In this document: piece after piece, positions 51,444-59,466 of the stretch | Position numbering within the stretch: the first letter of the stretch is position 1 | How the letters are laid out: each line of letters begins with the position of its first letter | Origin: Cryptosporangium aurantiacum | GTDB taxonomy: Bacteria > Actinomycetota > Actinomycetes > Mycobacteriales > Cryptosporangiaceae | Direction: 5' to 3' | Length of the DNA: 64,000 nt | Assembly (NCBI RefSeq): GCF_900143005.1 | Contig: NZ_FRCS01000013.1 | Coordinates: forward strand, 1-64,000 | Translations under genes and position numbers: made by a program | Notes under the pieces: generated by a model | The model's input: the letters and a program-made list of their open reading frames with translations, nothing else | The model's database searches: none | What the model was told of the DNA's origin: nothing

Positions 51444-52751
51444 TTAGCGGAACCGCGTCAGCAGCGAGGTGACGCAGGACGTTCCGAACTCGACGGCCTC
51501 GACCGGGATCCGCTCGTCGACACCGTGCACGAGCGACGAGAACGCCATCGAGGTCGGAAGCGTCATCGGCGTGAATCCGTACGTCTGGATGCCCAGCTGC
51601 GCGAAGAACCGTCCGTCGGTCGACGCCGGCATCAGCAGTGGCACCGGCGTGCCCGACGGATCGTGCTCACGCAGCACGGATGCCAGCGTGTCGAACAGTT
51701 CGAGGTTCGGCTCCATCTCGACGGGGTCGTACCGGAAAACGTCCAGCTCGACGTCGTCCCCCAGCAGTGCAGTGAGCTCAGCCAGCAGATCGGCGGGCCG
51801 GAAGCCGGGCAGCAACCGACCATCAAGATCGATCTGGGCCTCGGTCGGGCGGACGTTCACCGCGCCGCCGGACGCGGAGACGATGTTGGGCGTCGCGGTG
51901 TGGGAGAACATCGGCGCCAGCGTCAGCCCGATCTCCCCGGCCGCGGCGAGCATCCGGCCGGTGAGCGCAGGCCGCAACAGCAGCCGCGCCACTCGGCCGG
52001 CCGGTGCGGGCAGCTCCGCGGCGATCGCCTCGATCATCGTCCGGACGACCGGCGTGACGTGGACCGGCAACCGGCGCCGATCGAGGCGCCGCAGCACCTC
52101 GGCCAGGCGCGCGGTGACGCCGCCCGGACGGGCCAGCGACCCGTGGCCGCCCGGGGCACGAAGCGTGGCGCGGATCCGGCAGATCTGCTTCTCCGCGACC
52201 TGGATCGGGTAGAACCGGCGGCCGGCGATCTCCATCGTGAAGCCGCCGAACTCCCCGATCGCGTACTTGACGCCGTCGAACAGCTCGGGCCGGTTCTCGA
52301 CCAGGTATTTCGCGCCGCGGTCGCCGCCGGCCTCCTCGTCGGCGAGCAGCGCGAGGACGACGTCACCCGGCGGCTGTGTTCCCTCCGAGAGCGTCCGCAG
52401 CAACGCGACGAGCATCATCACGACGCCGCTCTTCATGTCGAGGGCGCCGCGGCCCCAGACGAACCCGTCCGCGATCTCGCCGGAGAACGGCGGGTGCGTC
52501 CAGCCGTGGTCGCTCACCGGGACGACGTCCAAATGGCCTTGCATGAGCAGCGGGGACGCCGCGCCGCGGCCGGGCACCCTCGCGATCAGGTTCACCCGGC
52601 CGGGCGCGGACTCGACCAGCGTGGTCGACACCCCGGCGTCGCGGAGGATCCCGTCCAGGTAGCCGACGAGCTCCGCCTCGTTGCCGGGTGGGTTCGTGGT
52701 GTCCACCCGGATGAGGCGCTGCAACAGTTCAACGGGCTCCGGAACGTCCAC
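51444..52751 (-). CDS. M20-family metallopeptidase/deacylase
   Basis: 435 residues. Two-zinc hydrolase: GHLDVVP (His73, Asp75), the bridging Asp105 in WGRGALDMKSG and the catalytic Glu139 in ADEEAGG, with the dimerisation lid domain between about 190 and 320. This is the ArgE/DapE/carboxypeptidase G2-like group (M20D/M20F-like). The substrate (peptide, acyl amino acid or dipeptide) cannot be told apart. No signal peptide. Convergent with the large membrane protein gene. Confidence 0.9.
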   Translation of the reverse strand: MDVPEPVELLQRLIRVDTTNPPGNEAELVGYLDGILRDAGVSTTLVESAPGRVNLIARVPGRGAASPLLMQGHLDVVPVSDHGWTHPPFSGEIADGFVWGRGALDMKSGVVMMLVALLRTLSEGTQPPGDVVLALLADEEAGGDRGAKYLVENRPELFDGVKYAIGEFGGFTMEIAGRRFYPIQVAEKQICRIRATLRAPGGHGSLARPGGVTARLAEVLRRLDRRRLPVHVTPVVRTMIEAIAAELPAPAGRVARLLLRPALTGRMLAAAGEIGLTLAPMFSHTATPNIVSASGGAVNVRPTEAQIDLDGRLLPGFRPADLLAELTALLGDDVELDVFRYDPVEMEPNLELFDTLASVLREHDPSGTPVPLLMPASTDGRFFAQLGIQTYGFTPMTLPTSMAFSSLVHGVDERIPVEAVEFGTSCVTSLLTRFR

Positions 52752-52783
52752 GCCCGCAGCTTAAGCCGCCCCACCGCGGTTGT

Positions 52784-52900
52784 TCAGCTATGCGGCCTGC
52801 GCCCAGCTGCGACGACGTCAGCCAGCGGAACACCACGCCGCTCTGCCTCGGCGGTCAGCCGCCGCAGCACGTTGTCGGGAAGATCGAGGGTCACGGCCAT
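52784..52900 (-). CDS. ribbon-helix-helix antitoxin-like remnant
   Basis: 38-residue ORF from ATG 52900. The sequence MAVTLDLPDNVLRRLTAEAE plus RRGVPLADVV is the DNA-binding ribbon-helix-helix start of VapB-type antitoxins. Its C-terminal half breaks off after AAGRRPHS with no toxin-binding part. No toxin gene is adjacent: an M20 gene is on one side and the SMC operon on the other. Probably a decayed toxin-antitoxin cassette, although a short free-standing regulator is conceivable. Confidence 0.5.
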   Translation of the reverse strand: MAVTLDLPDNVLRRLTAEAERRGVPLADVVAAGRRPHS

Positions 52901-52942
52901 GTCGCGAAGTCTACGCCACAACCCCGACTCATACCAACAACT

Positions 52943-55900
52943 TCACGTGGTCACTAGCTCCGCCGGGTAGCTGCCGGACAGCCAGTCGGCCAGCAGCGCC
53001 ACTCGGGCCGCGCGCGTATCGAAGCCGTGGATCACCGGCGCCTGGTTGTACGCCATCGCATCCGACGTCCGGCGCAGCTTCACGTACTCGCCGCACGCGT
53101 CAATCGCGTATCGCTCCATGTCGTCCTGGAGCGCTCCGACCACCGTGATGCCGCTGTCGGCTCCGATCCGCTCGAACAGCGCGACCGCCTCGCGGCGGTG
53201 CTGCTTGCCGAGGTTGCGGCCCAGCTCGTCCAGGACGAGCAGCAGCGGGCGGCCGGTTCCGCTGGCCAGCGCCGCCGCGCAGACCAGCTTCACCGCCTTC
53301 TCGTCCATCTGTGCGGTGTTGCCGCGCCGGTCGTAGGCGACCACCGGGTTGCCCTCCGCGCGACGCCACACCGGCGTGATCTCCCAGTTCCAGCGCTTGG
53401 TCGGGTCGGCGGGCGGCTCGGGCTCGACAAACCGGAGCCCGGCGCCGTACCCGCCGTACGCGCGGTCGAGCTCGTCGAACTTCGCCCCGACGGCGTTCAG
53501 GCGGGCGGTGATCGCGCGGGCCAGCGACGCCCGGACGGCCGCGGCGGCCTTCGCGGCCTCCTCGTGCCCGAGCGCGGCGGCGTCTCGGGCGCGGCGCTTC
53601 TCGACCCGCTCGTCGGCCAGGCGGGAGCGCTGATGGGCGTCCTCGTGCGCCTTGAGCGTCAGGTGGTCGCGGACCGCGTCGAGGAGCGCGGGAAACGTCT
53701 GTTTCTGCCGGTCGGCCTGGCCGCGGCCGGGCGTCGCCCGTTCCTCGGCGAGCGCGGTGACCTCAGCCGGGACCGGATCACCCGGCCGGAAGCAGAGTGC
53801 CAGCATCTCGGCGAGCACCGACTCGGCCGACCGCCACCAGTCGTCCTCGTCGAACAGCTGCTCGTCGTCGGGGAGCTCGGCGAGGTGGTCCTGCGCCGCG
53901 TCGACCGTGCCGCCCCACGCCTGCAGCAGCGAGTCGAGGTCGATCACGCGCCGCCGGGTCTCCAGGCGGTCACGCTCGACGCGGAGCACCTCGCGCGCGT
54001 CCTCGATCCGGCGGCGGTTGCCCTGCAGCGCCTCGGCCGACTGCTGCCGGCCGGTCTCGGCGAGGCGAGCCAGGTCGTACTCGTGGCGGGCGGCGCGCAA
54101 CTGCGGTGCGAGCGCGTCCTCCCGGTCCGTGACCTCCTCCAGCTCGCGGCGGTGCGCGCGGATCCGCTGGCGCTTACCGGCCGCGGTGACCGCGGCCCTG
54201 GCGGCCGCCACCCGCCGTTCGGCGACCGCGACGCGGCGCTCGGCGTCCGCGAGCCGGGTGTCGGCGTCGGCGAGCACGGCGGTGGCCGCGTCCATCGCGT
54301 CGGCCGCCCGGGTGATGCGGGCGACCCGCCCGGTCACCGGCGCGGTGAACCCGCCGACGACGGTCGTCCGGCCGGTTGTGACGGCGTCGGCGTGCACGGT
54401 GGCGGCGGATCGCAGCTCAGAGAGGAAGGCCGAGAGGTCGAACGCGGTCCCACCCGCCGGCACCTCGGCCCCAGCCGTGCCCGACGCGCCGGCGGTGCGC
54501 GTGGCCCCCGCCGCGCCGGCGGTGCGCGTGGCCCCCGCCGCGCCTGCGGCCCCCGCGGCCCCCGCGGCGCCCGCGGCCACGAGCATCGACCCTGGCAGGC
54601 CGGCGAGCGCCTCGGTCGCCCCGGCGAGATCCGCGGCGTCCACCACCACGGCCTCGCGGTACGGCCAGAGCAGCGGCTCCCACGTCCCCCGTTCGTCGTC
54701 ACCGATCATCACCGCGTCGACCAGCGCCGACGCGGCGATCCCGGCCTCCCGCAGCGCGGTGAGCTGCTCGGCCGCGACGTCGTCCCCGGCTTCGGCCGTG
54801 GTCAGCGCTGCCTGCGCGTCGCCGAGCGTCCGGGCCGCGATCGCCCGCGCACCGATCGCGGCCGTACGGGCCGCCACCGCGGTCTCCCGCTCGTCGGCTG
54901 CGCCTGCTTCGTCCCGCCCGTCGGCGTCCCGCGCGGTTGCCTCGAGTTCGTCGGCTTCCCGGCCGAGCCGCTCCAGGCTCGCGGTCAGCGCCCGGCGCCG
55001 ATCACGGAGCTGCTGGTGGTCGCCGTCCACCGCACCGAACGCCTCCTCGGCGCGCCGCAACCGGTCGCGCAGCGCGACGTCATCGCCGAGAACATGCAGC
55101 TCCTCGGCGATCCCGGCGATCCGCTCCTTGTGCGCCGCGTCGTCAGCCGCGATCCGTTCCAGGTCGTCGTCGATCGCCTCGAGTTCGTCGGCCGCCCGCG
55201 CGACCAGCACCGCCGCGCGCGACCGCCACCGACCACGAGCCACCGCCTCGCGGTCGCGGGCCTGCTCGCGCCGGGCGATCGCGGCTTCGATGTGGTGGGC
55301 CTGCTCCTCCCACTCGACGAGCTTCTCCTCCGCGTCGGCGGCCTTCTCCCGCTCGGCGTGCTCGGTGTTGCGGTGCCGCTGCTCGTCGGCGATCTCGTGG
55401 TCGAGGCCGGTGAGCGCCGCCACCGCGGAGAAGATGCGGTCAGGTTTGAGCTCGTTGAGCGGCTGCGCGAGCAGGTTCGCGGTCGCCGACGGCCGGACCG
55501 ACGTCGACAGGAACGACACACAGCGGATGTGCTCGCCGAACAGGACCCGAGACAGGTCACGGGCGTTGTAGTCGCGACGCCCGGCGCGCGGCGGGAGCGC
55601 TGCCCACAGCCCGTCGGCCTGCCGTTCGCGCTCGGACTCCGTCGTCGCGGTCGGCAGGTGCAGGCCCGAGGTCCACCGGACCAGCAGGTGCGGTGTCTCC
55701 CGCGAGATCCGCAGCCAGACCGTGAGCGTGCTCGCGGCCAGCGCGTCCGGGGTGGTTGCGTTCGCGTCGGCGAACACCCCGATCACGTAGCCGTGGTCGG
55801 CGCTGGCGTACTCGCGTTCCTGGGCGGCGATCTCCGCGGAGAACAGCAGGTCGGCGGACTCGCGCGCCCCGGACGCCAGCCGCCACTGCTCGTCGCCGTG

Positions 55901-56092
55901 CAGCAGCGTGAGCGCGGCGATGAACGACGACTTGCCCGCGCCGTTGGAGTCCTTCGGGCCCTGGCCGGCCACCGTGATCAGGCAGCCCGGCACCAACGGC
56001 ACCGGGTGCGTCGACAGCCGCGAGACACCGATCAGCTGGATCCCGATCGCGGCCCGATCCCCCACGACGTCCAAGTGGTCGTCGATCCTCAC
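52943..56092 (-). CDS. SMC/MukB-like coiled-coil ATPase
   Basis: 1049 residues from GTG 56092 (AGAGGAGAACG upstream; GTGA overlap with the previous stop). Walker A is GPKDSNGAGKSS at about 45-56. Two long charged coiled-coil arms (about 250-490 and 610-860) flank a hinge region near 500-560 that carries an Ala/Gly repeat (AAGAAGAAGATRTAG). C-terminal Walker B is LLLVLDELGRNLG near 947-958, with an AVALFERIGADSGITVVGAL tail. It is the SMC subunit of a MukBEF/Wadjet-like complex. The ABC signature is atypical (MDEKAVKLVCAAAL). The three preceding genes are likely its kleisin and winged-helix partners. No JetD topoisomerase-like nuclease is encoded nearby. Confidence 0.82.
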   Translation of the reverse strand: MRIDDHLDVVGDRAAIGIQLIGVSRLSTHPVPLVPGCLITVAGQGPKDSNGAGKSSFIAALTLLHGDEQWRLASGARESADLLFSAEIAAQEREYASADHGYVIGVFADANATTPDALAASTLTVWLRISRETPHLLVRWTSGLHLPTATTESERERQADGLWAALPPRAGRRDYNARDLSRVLFGEHIRCVSFLSTSVRPSATANLLAQPLNELKPDRIFSAVAALTGLDHEIADEQRHRNTEHAEREKAADAEEKLVEWEEQAHHIEAAIARREQARDREAVARGRWRSRAAVLVARAADELEAIDDDLERIAADDAAHKERIAGIAEELHVLGDDVALRDRLRRAEEAFGAVDGDHQQLRDRRRALTASLERLGREADELEATARDADGRDEAGAADERETAVAARTAAIGARAIAARTLGDAQAALTTAEAGDDVAAEQLTALREAGIAASALVDAVMIGDDERGTWEPLLWPYREAVVVDAADLAGATEALAGLPGSMLVAAGAAGAAGAAGAAGATRTAGAAGATRTAGASGTAGAEVPAGGTAFDLSAFLSELRSAATVHADAVTTGRTTVVGGFTAPVTGRVARITRAADAMDAATAVLADADTRLADAERRVAVAERRVAAARAAVTAAGKRQRIRAHRRELEEVTDREDALAPQLRAARHEYDLARLAETGRQQSAEALQGNRRRIEDAREVLRVERDRLETRRRVIDLDSLLQAWGGTVDAAQDHLAELPDDEQLFDEDDWWRSAESVLAEMLALCFRPGDPVPAEVTALAEERATPGRGQADRQKQTFPALLDAVRDHLTLKAHEDAHQRSRLADERVEKRRARDAAALGHEEAAKAAAAVRASLARAITARLNAVGAKFDELDRAYGGYGAGLRFVEPEPPADPTKRWNWEITPVWRRAEGNPVVAYDRRGNTAQMDEKAVKLVCAAALASGTGRPLLLVLDELGRNLGKQHRREAVALFERIGADSGITVVGALQDDMERYAIDACGEYVKLRRTSDAMAYNQAPVIHGFDTRAARVALLADWLSGSYPAELVTT

Positions 56093-56718
56093 CGTTCTCC
56101 TCTGCTCGCTCGAATGGCTGCCGCCAGCGGACTCCCCGGCCCCGCGGCCAGCACCAGCTCCTCCTGCAGCAGCCGACGGGCCGCCGGGGTGAGCCGGTGG
56201 AACTGCGCGCCCGGGACGTACGCCGCCCCGTTCTCGCCCGACCGCACCGTCCGGATCAGGTCGGCGGTCCGCAGGCGCTGCAGAGCCTCGTTGAGCTTGC
56301 CGCGGGCCAGCTGGGTGTGGCTGCGCAGCTCGGCAACCGTGGTGGGGACCGCGGACGCCCAGCTGTCGTCGGTGAGATGTCCCTCCGACCGCGGGATCGC
56401 CACCGAATGCACCAAAATCGTGGTGAGCACCGCCCGGTCGTACTCGGGCAGCGCGCCCCAGCCGCGGGCCACGAGTTCTTCGCGTGCGGCGTCGGAAAAC
56501 CCGCTCGTCCACAGCCGACCCGAGACCCGCACCAGGTCGCGACCGGTCCGGTGCAGCACCGCCCGGAGCGTCTCGCGCAGCGCCGGATCGCGCAGCGCCG
56601 CGAACCCGATCTCCTCGACCGGTTCGCGGCCGTACTCGACCGCGGCCCAGGCCGCGACCACCTCGTCCCGCTGGCGTTCGGACAGCGTCCCGAGCAGTTC
56701 GTCCGCCGGATGCGTCAT
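56089..56718 (-). CDS. winged-helix protein of the SMC operon, MukE/JetB-like
   Basis: 209 residues. A helical N-terminal half (DELLGTLSERQRDEVVAAWA, AREELVARGWGALPEYDRAV) is followed by a winged helix at about 125-195 (ELRSHTQLARGKLNEALQRLRTADLI, FHRLTPAARRLLQEELVL). ATGA overlap with the preceding gene and GTGA overlap with the SMC gene show strict co-translation. By position and fold it is a candidate MukE/JetB-type accessory subunit; no close match is recognised. Confidence 0.65.
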   Translation of the reverse strand: MTHPADELLGTLSERQRDEVVAAWAAVEYGREPVEEIGFAALRDPALRETLRAVLHRTGRDLVRVSGRLWTSGFSDAAREELVARGWGALPEYDRAVLTTILVHSVAIPRSEGHLTDDSWASAVPTTVAELRSHTQLARGKLNEALQRLRTADLIRTVRSGENGAAYVPGAQFHRLTPAARRLLQEELVLAAGPGSPLAAAIRASRGER

Positions 56719-57410
56719 CGGCTGTCCCCCGCCGCGTTCGGCTCTCCGTCTTCACTGCATTCGGACGTCACACCGCGCGCCACCGCAGGCCCAGCCGCGT
56801 CCGGCGCAGGCTCCGCGGGCGCCGCAGCGGGCGCAGGCTCGGCGGGCGCGGGTGTCGCGGGTGGGAGCGGCATCGTGCGGCAGAGTTCGCGCAGCGCCTC
56901 CGTCTCGGCGGGCGCCCAGGTCGCCACCCGGGGCCCGAGCCGGATCGTCCCGGCCCGCTCCTCCCAGCGCAGCCACCCGGACTCCGCGAGCTGCCGGAAC
57001 GCCTCCACCGCGAACCGGTGATGCGTGGCCGAGCTCCGGGTCGGCAGCAGCTCGGCGAGCACCGCGAGTACCGCCGCGACCGTCGTCGGCCGCCCCGGCC
57101 ACGGCTCGGCGGCCAGGTCGGTCCAGCAGCACCGTAGGCACACCGCGAGCACCCGGCTCGCCTCGTTGCGGTGGTCCAGCGTGGGCAGTCCCAACCGCAG
57201 ATCGCGCAGCGCGGCAGGCGTCACCGCGTCCGGACCGACCGGAACCCACCAGGCGCCGGTCGCACCGGGCTCGACCAGCCGTCGGAAACCCTCCGGCGCG
57301 GGAACGCCTGGCGGCAGCAGCAACGGCCCCTCGGCCCGCGCCCGCGCAGCCCACAGCGCGGCCTCGTCGAGCGCCCCGGTACCCCGGGACGCCCCAGTCA
57401 GCTCACTCAT
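56715..57410 (-). CDS. second accessory protein of the SMC operon, winged-helix-like
   Basis: 231 residues from ATG 57410. Its N-terminal part carries a Trp/Pro-rich segment (LVEPGATGAWWVPVG). A helical winged-helix-like core at about 75-165 (RVLAVCLRCCWTDLAAEPW, AEAFRQLAESG-type helix VEAFRQLAESGWLRWEERAG) precedes a long Pro/Ala/Glu-rich C-terminal tail. The start overlaps the kleisin-like stop (ATGA) and the stop overlaps the next start (ATGA). The tail is probably disordered. I infer a structural partner for the SMC ATPase; function unproven. Confidence 0.6.
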   Translation of the reverse strand: MSELTGASRGTGALDEAALWAARARAEGPLLLPPGVPAPEGFRRLVEPGATGAWWVPVGPDAVTPAALRDLRLGLPTLDHRNEASRVLAVCLRCCWTDLAAEPWPGRPTTVAAVLAVLAELLPTRSSATHHRFAVEAFRQLAESGWLRWEERAGTIRLGPRVATWAPAETEALRELCRTMPLPPATPAPAEPAPAAAPAEPAPDAAGPAVARGVTSECSEDGEPNAAGDSR

Positions 57411-58624
57411 CCGGCGACCAGCACCCGGCTGAACCGGCCGCGCCCCCGCCACGACGGAACCCCGTCCGCCTCGACCAGCAGGCCGTCACCCCAGGTCAGC
57501 GCGTACGGCAGTGACGGGTGCTGCGAGGCGGCGGTCAGGTCGGCCAGCAGACGGCGGGCGGTCGCCCAGTCCCCCGACCCGCCGACCAGCTCCTCGACCT
57601 CGACCTCGTCCCGACCGGCCAGCGCGGCCTCCGCCCTGGCGGCCAGGTCGACTGCCTCCACGTCGTCGGCTGTGCGGACCACGCCTGCCTCGACCGGTTC
57701 GTCGGCGTCCGGCCGCGGCGGGCGCAACCGTTGCGGCTCCGGACGCTCGGCCTGGGCCACCGCCTCGGTGAGGTCCCCCGCCGACAGCCAGGCCCGGGGC
57801 GCGTCGAACACGAGACCGGCCAGCGGCGCGGCCAGCGCCCCGACCGATGACCGCCGGGTGAACGTCCGCCACGCTTCTGCGGGCAGCAGGTCCAACGCAC
57901 GGGTCGCGCCGACCGCCTGGGTGAGCCGGCCCGCTGCGGCGGTCGAGACGTCCCGGTAGGCCGCGATCGCGGCGCGGAGTTCGGTGCTCGGCCGGGTCAG
58001 GTCCGGCCAGCGGTTGAGCATGACGTCGTGCACCGCGGTCGCCTCGCCGATCAGCGTGTCGGCGTTCCAGAGCAGCGGCGCCTTCTCGCGCAGCGTGTCG
58101 ATCGTGCCGCCGGAGGTGAGCATGAACAGCTCGGTGACGATCAGCCGGAACGCCTTGGTGAGCCGGGCGGCACTGTCTCGGGCGTCGTCGGCGGTGGCGG
58201 CCGGGTCGTCGAGGTTCAGCCGCTCGAGCGTCAGCATTCGGTGCAGTTCGAGCTGGCCACCGCGGGTGAGCATGCGCCGGACGAACAGCAGTGACACGTA
58301 GCTGGTGAACGAGGCCCGGTAGACGTCCTGGTGTGGGCGGTCGAACGCCTTCTGGACGGCACCGAGTTCCCGCAGCACCCGCACACGGGCCTGGAAAACG
58401 GCCTCGGGAAAGCCGCGGCACGCATGCCGCATCTGCTCCATCGTGAGGCCCTCGCTGCCCGCCGCCGAGAACGCGGTGAACAGCGCGTCGGCCAGGTCGA
58501 CCAGCACCGGGTCGGCGACCACGGACTGCGCGGAGCTGCCCAGGACCGCGAACATCTGCCGGTAGACCGCGACGATCGCGTTGTCGTGCGCGGCGCTCTC
58601 CAGCGTCAGCTCATCGGGGTCCAC
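57407..58624 (-). CDS. kleisin-like subunit of the SMC operon (MukF/JetA-like)
   Basis: 405 residues from GTG 58624, the first gene of the four-gene operon. A largely helical N-terminal two-thirds contains winged-helix-like segments (LTMEQMRHACRGFPEAVFQARVRVLRELGAV, YRASFTSYVSLLFVRRMLTRG). A Glu/Asp-rich linker (about 300-345) precedes a small C-terminal winged-helix domain (GDWATARRLLADLTAASQ). Gene order and sizes resemble MksF/JetA preceding the E/B and C subunits. Homology is not certain; the kleisin role is inferred from position. Confidence 0.6.
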   Translation of the reverse strand: MDPDELTLESAAHDNAIVAVYRQMFAVLGSSAQSVVADPVLVDLADALFTAFSAAGSEGLTMEQMRHACRGFPEAVFQARVRVLRELGAVQKAFDRPHQDVYRASFTSYVSLLFVRRMLTRGGQLELHRMLTLERLNLDDPAATADDARDSAARLTKAFRLIVTELFMLTSGGTIDTLREKAPLLWNADTLIGEATAVHDVMLNRWPDLTRPSTELRAAIAAYRDVSTAAAGRLTQAVGATRALDLLPAEAWRTFTRRSSVGALAAPLAGLVFDAPRAWLSAGDLTEAVAQAERPEPQRLRPPRPDADEPVEAGVVRTADDVEAVDLAARAEAALAGRDEVEVEELVGGSGDWATARRLLADLTAASQHPSLPYALTWGDGLLVEADGVPSWRGRGRFSRVLVAG

Positions 58625-58687
58625 AGTCCGGTCACTCTAATCGCCCGCCCCGACAGTTCCGGCGGCCCACCGGTCCGGATGCGCAGA

Positions 58688-58714
58688 AGGGCCCCGGTCA
58701 GTGACCGGGGCCCT
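58688..58714. terminator. terminator hairpin after rpmJ
   Basis: Inverted repeat AGGGCCCCGGTCA / TGACCGGGGCCCT around a single G, 13-bp arms, located 10 bp past the bL36 stop and 63 bp upstream of the SMC operon start. Very GC-rich stem followed on the minus strand by TCTGCGC. Confidence 0.7.
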
Positions 58715-58724
58715 ACGCTGTGCG

Positions 58725-58847
58725 TCAGCCTTGTCGAGCCTTCAGCCGCGGGTTGCGCTTGTTGAGGACGAAGATCTGGCCGTGGCGTCGCACCACGATC
58801 GAGCCGTCCTTCTGCTTCAGCGACCGAAGCGAGTTCCTGACCTTCAT
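58725..58847 (-). CDS. rpmJ: ribosomal protein bL36, cysteine-free (zinc-independent) paralogue
   Basis: 40 residues from ATG 58847 (GGAGAGGAAC upstream): [20 protein letters not shown] followed by [20 protein letters not shown]. It lacks the zinc-binding cysteines of the usual bL36, the form made under zinc limitation in actinobacteria so that ribosomes can replace the zinc-containing version. A possible Zur box lies upstream. It is followed by a perfect hairpin. The reading frame extends farther upstream without stop, but the conserved start is unambiguous. Confidence 0.93.
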   Translation of the reverse strand: MKVRNSLRSLKQKDGSIVVRRHGQIFVLNKRNPRLKARQG

Positions 58848-58894
58848 CGCGGCCGTTCCTCTCCGCTCCCGGCGCTCCCGGAAGCCCACGTACC

Positions 58895-58909
58895 CGACAA
58901 CCGTTTTCA
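58895..58909 (-). promoter_or_regulatory. candidate Zur box upstream of rpmJ
   Basis: On the minus strand the sequence is TGAAAACGGTTGTCG, matching 11 of 15 bases of the actinobacterial Zur consensus TGAAAATGATTTTCA. It lies 48 bp upstream of the cysteine-free bL36 start. Zinc-loaded Zur would be expected to shut off this paralogue. Confidence 0.45.
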
Positions 58910-58943
58910 CTAACGGCTTCATTCCCGGGATCCCATGTGGAGC

Positions 58944-58983
58944 GATTGCATTTGGAAGACGTATGGCCCTTCCGAATGCAATC
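58944..58983. terminator. 15-bp hairpin downstream of the small ORF
   Basis: GATTGCATTTGGAAG (58944-58958) and CTTCCGAATGCAATC (58969-58983) pair with one mismatch around a 10-nt loop. It begins 4 nt past the stop codon of the minus-strand gene at 58987, suiting that gene's terminator. It separates it from the rpmJ promoter. Confidence 0.65.
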
Positions 58984-58986
58984 CGC

Positions 58987-59199
58987 TCAGGCGGCGACCG
59001 AGACGCTCCGACCGGGAAGCCGGTCGAGCGACGGGGTGAGCCCGTACTCCGCCTGGGCGCGCAACGCCTCGCGGGTGTAGGCGTCGGCGAACTGCCACGC
59101 CAGATCGTCACGGTCCTCGGCGACCGCCTCGTTGATGCGGGCGGCGTAGTCGTCGTGGAGTTCCTGCAAGTACTGCTCGATGCTCAGTGCCGTGGGCAC
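58987..59199 (-). CDS. small hypothetical protein, 70 aa
   Basis: Starts at GTG 59199 with GAGGAAGG 6-7 nt upstream. Mostly helical and acidic ([40 protein letters not shown]), then a short tail ([18 protein letters not shown]). No membrane segment or known domain. The upstream 267 bp to the next gene contain only an irregular GTTCGT-rich stretch near 59210-59240 and no recognised element. Followed by a hairpin terminator. Real gene likely because of the RBS-start-terminator arrangement; function unknown. Confidence 0.6.
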   Translation of the reverse strand: MPTALSIEQYLQELHDDYAARINEAVAEDRDDLAWQFADAYTREALRAQAEYGLTPSLDRLPGRSVSVAA

Positions 59200-59466
59200 G
59201 GTGGCCTTCCTCGTTCGTGGTTCGTCTTCGTTCGTTGACTTTAACGATTCAGAGCGCCGATCATTCCCGGGTGCGACGGCGGTCACTGCGCGTGCGGCGC
59301 GGGGGGCTTGGGGGCCGCTTGGCGGGGTGACTACACTGGGTCGGCCTCGTGGGCCTGACCAGGGGGACAAGTAGGCGACCGAAGGTACAGAAGGCCACTG
59401 AGGACACCAGAATCTGACCGATCGGACGAAGCGCGACCACCCACCCGGCCCCTAGCGTCCGGCGCC

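Noticed and set aside
52943-56755. Extending the SMC ATPase to a 1270-residue protein
   Set aside because: The added N-terminal region lies antisense to the frame of the winged-helix gene and is Arg/Gly-rich; GTG 56092 has a good ribosome-binding site and GTGA overlap.
53027-57514. A 1495-codon plus-strand frame across the SMC operon
   Set aside because: High-GC codon bias creates open antisense frames; the translation has no domains and is extremely Arg/Gly/Val-rich.
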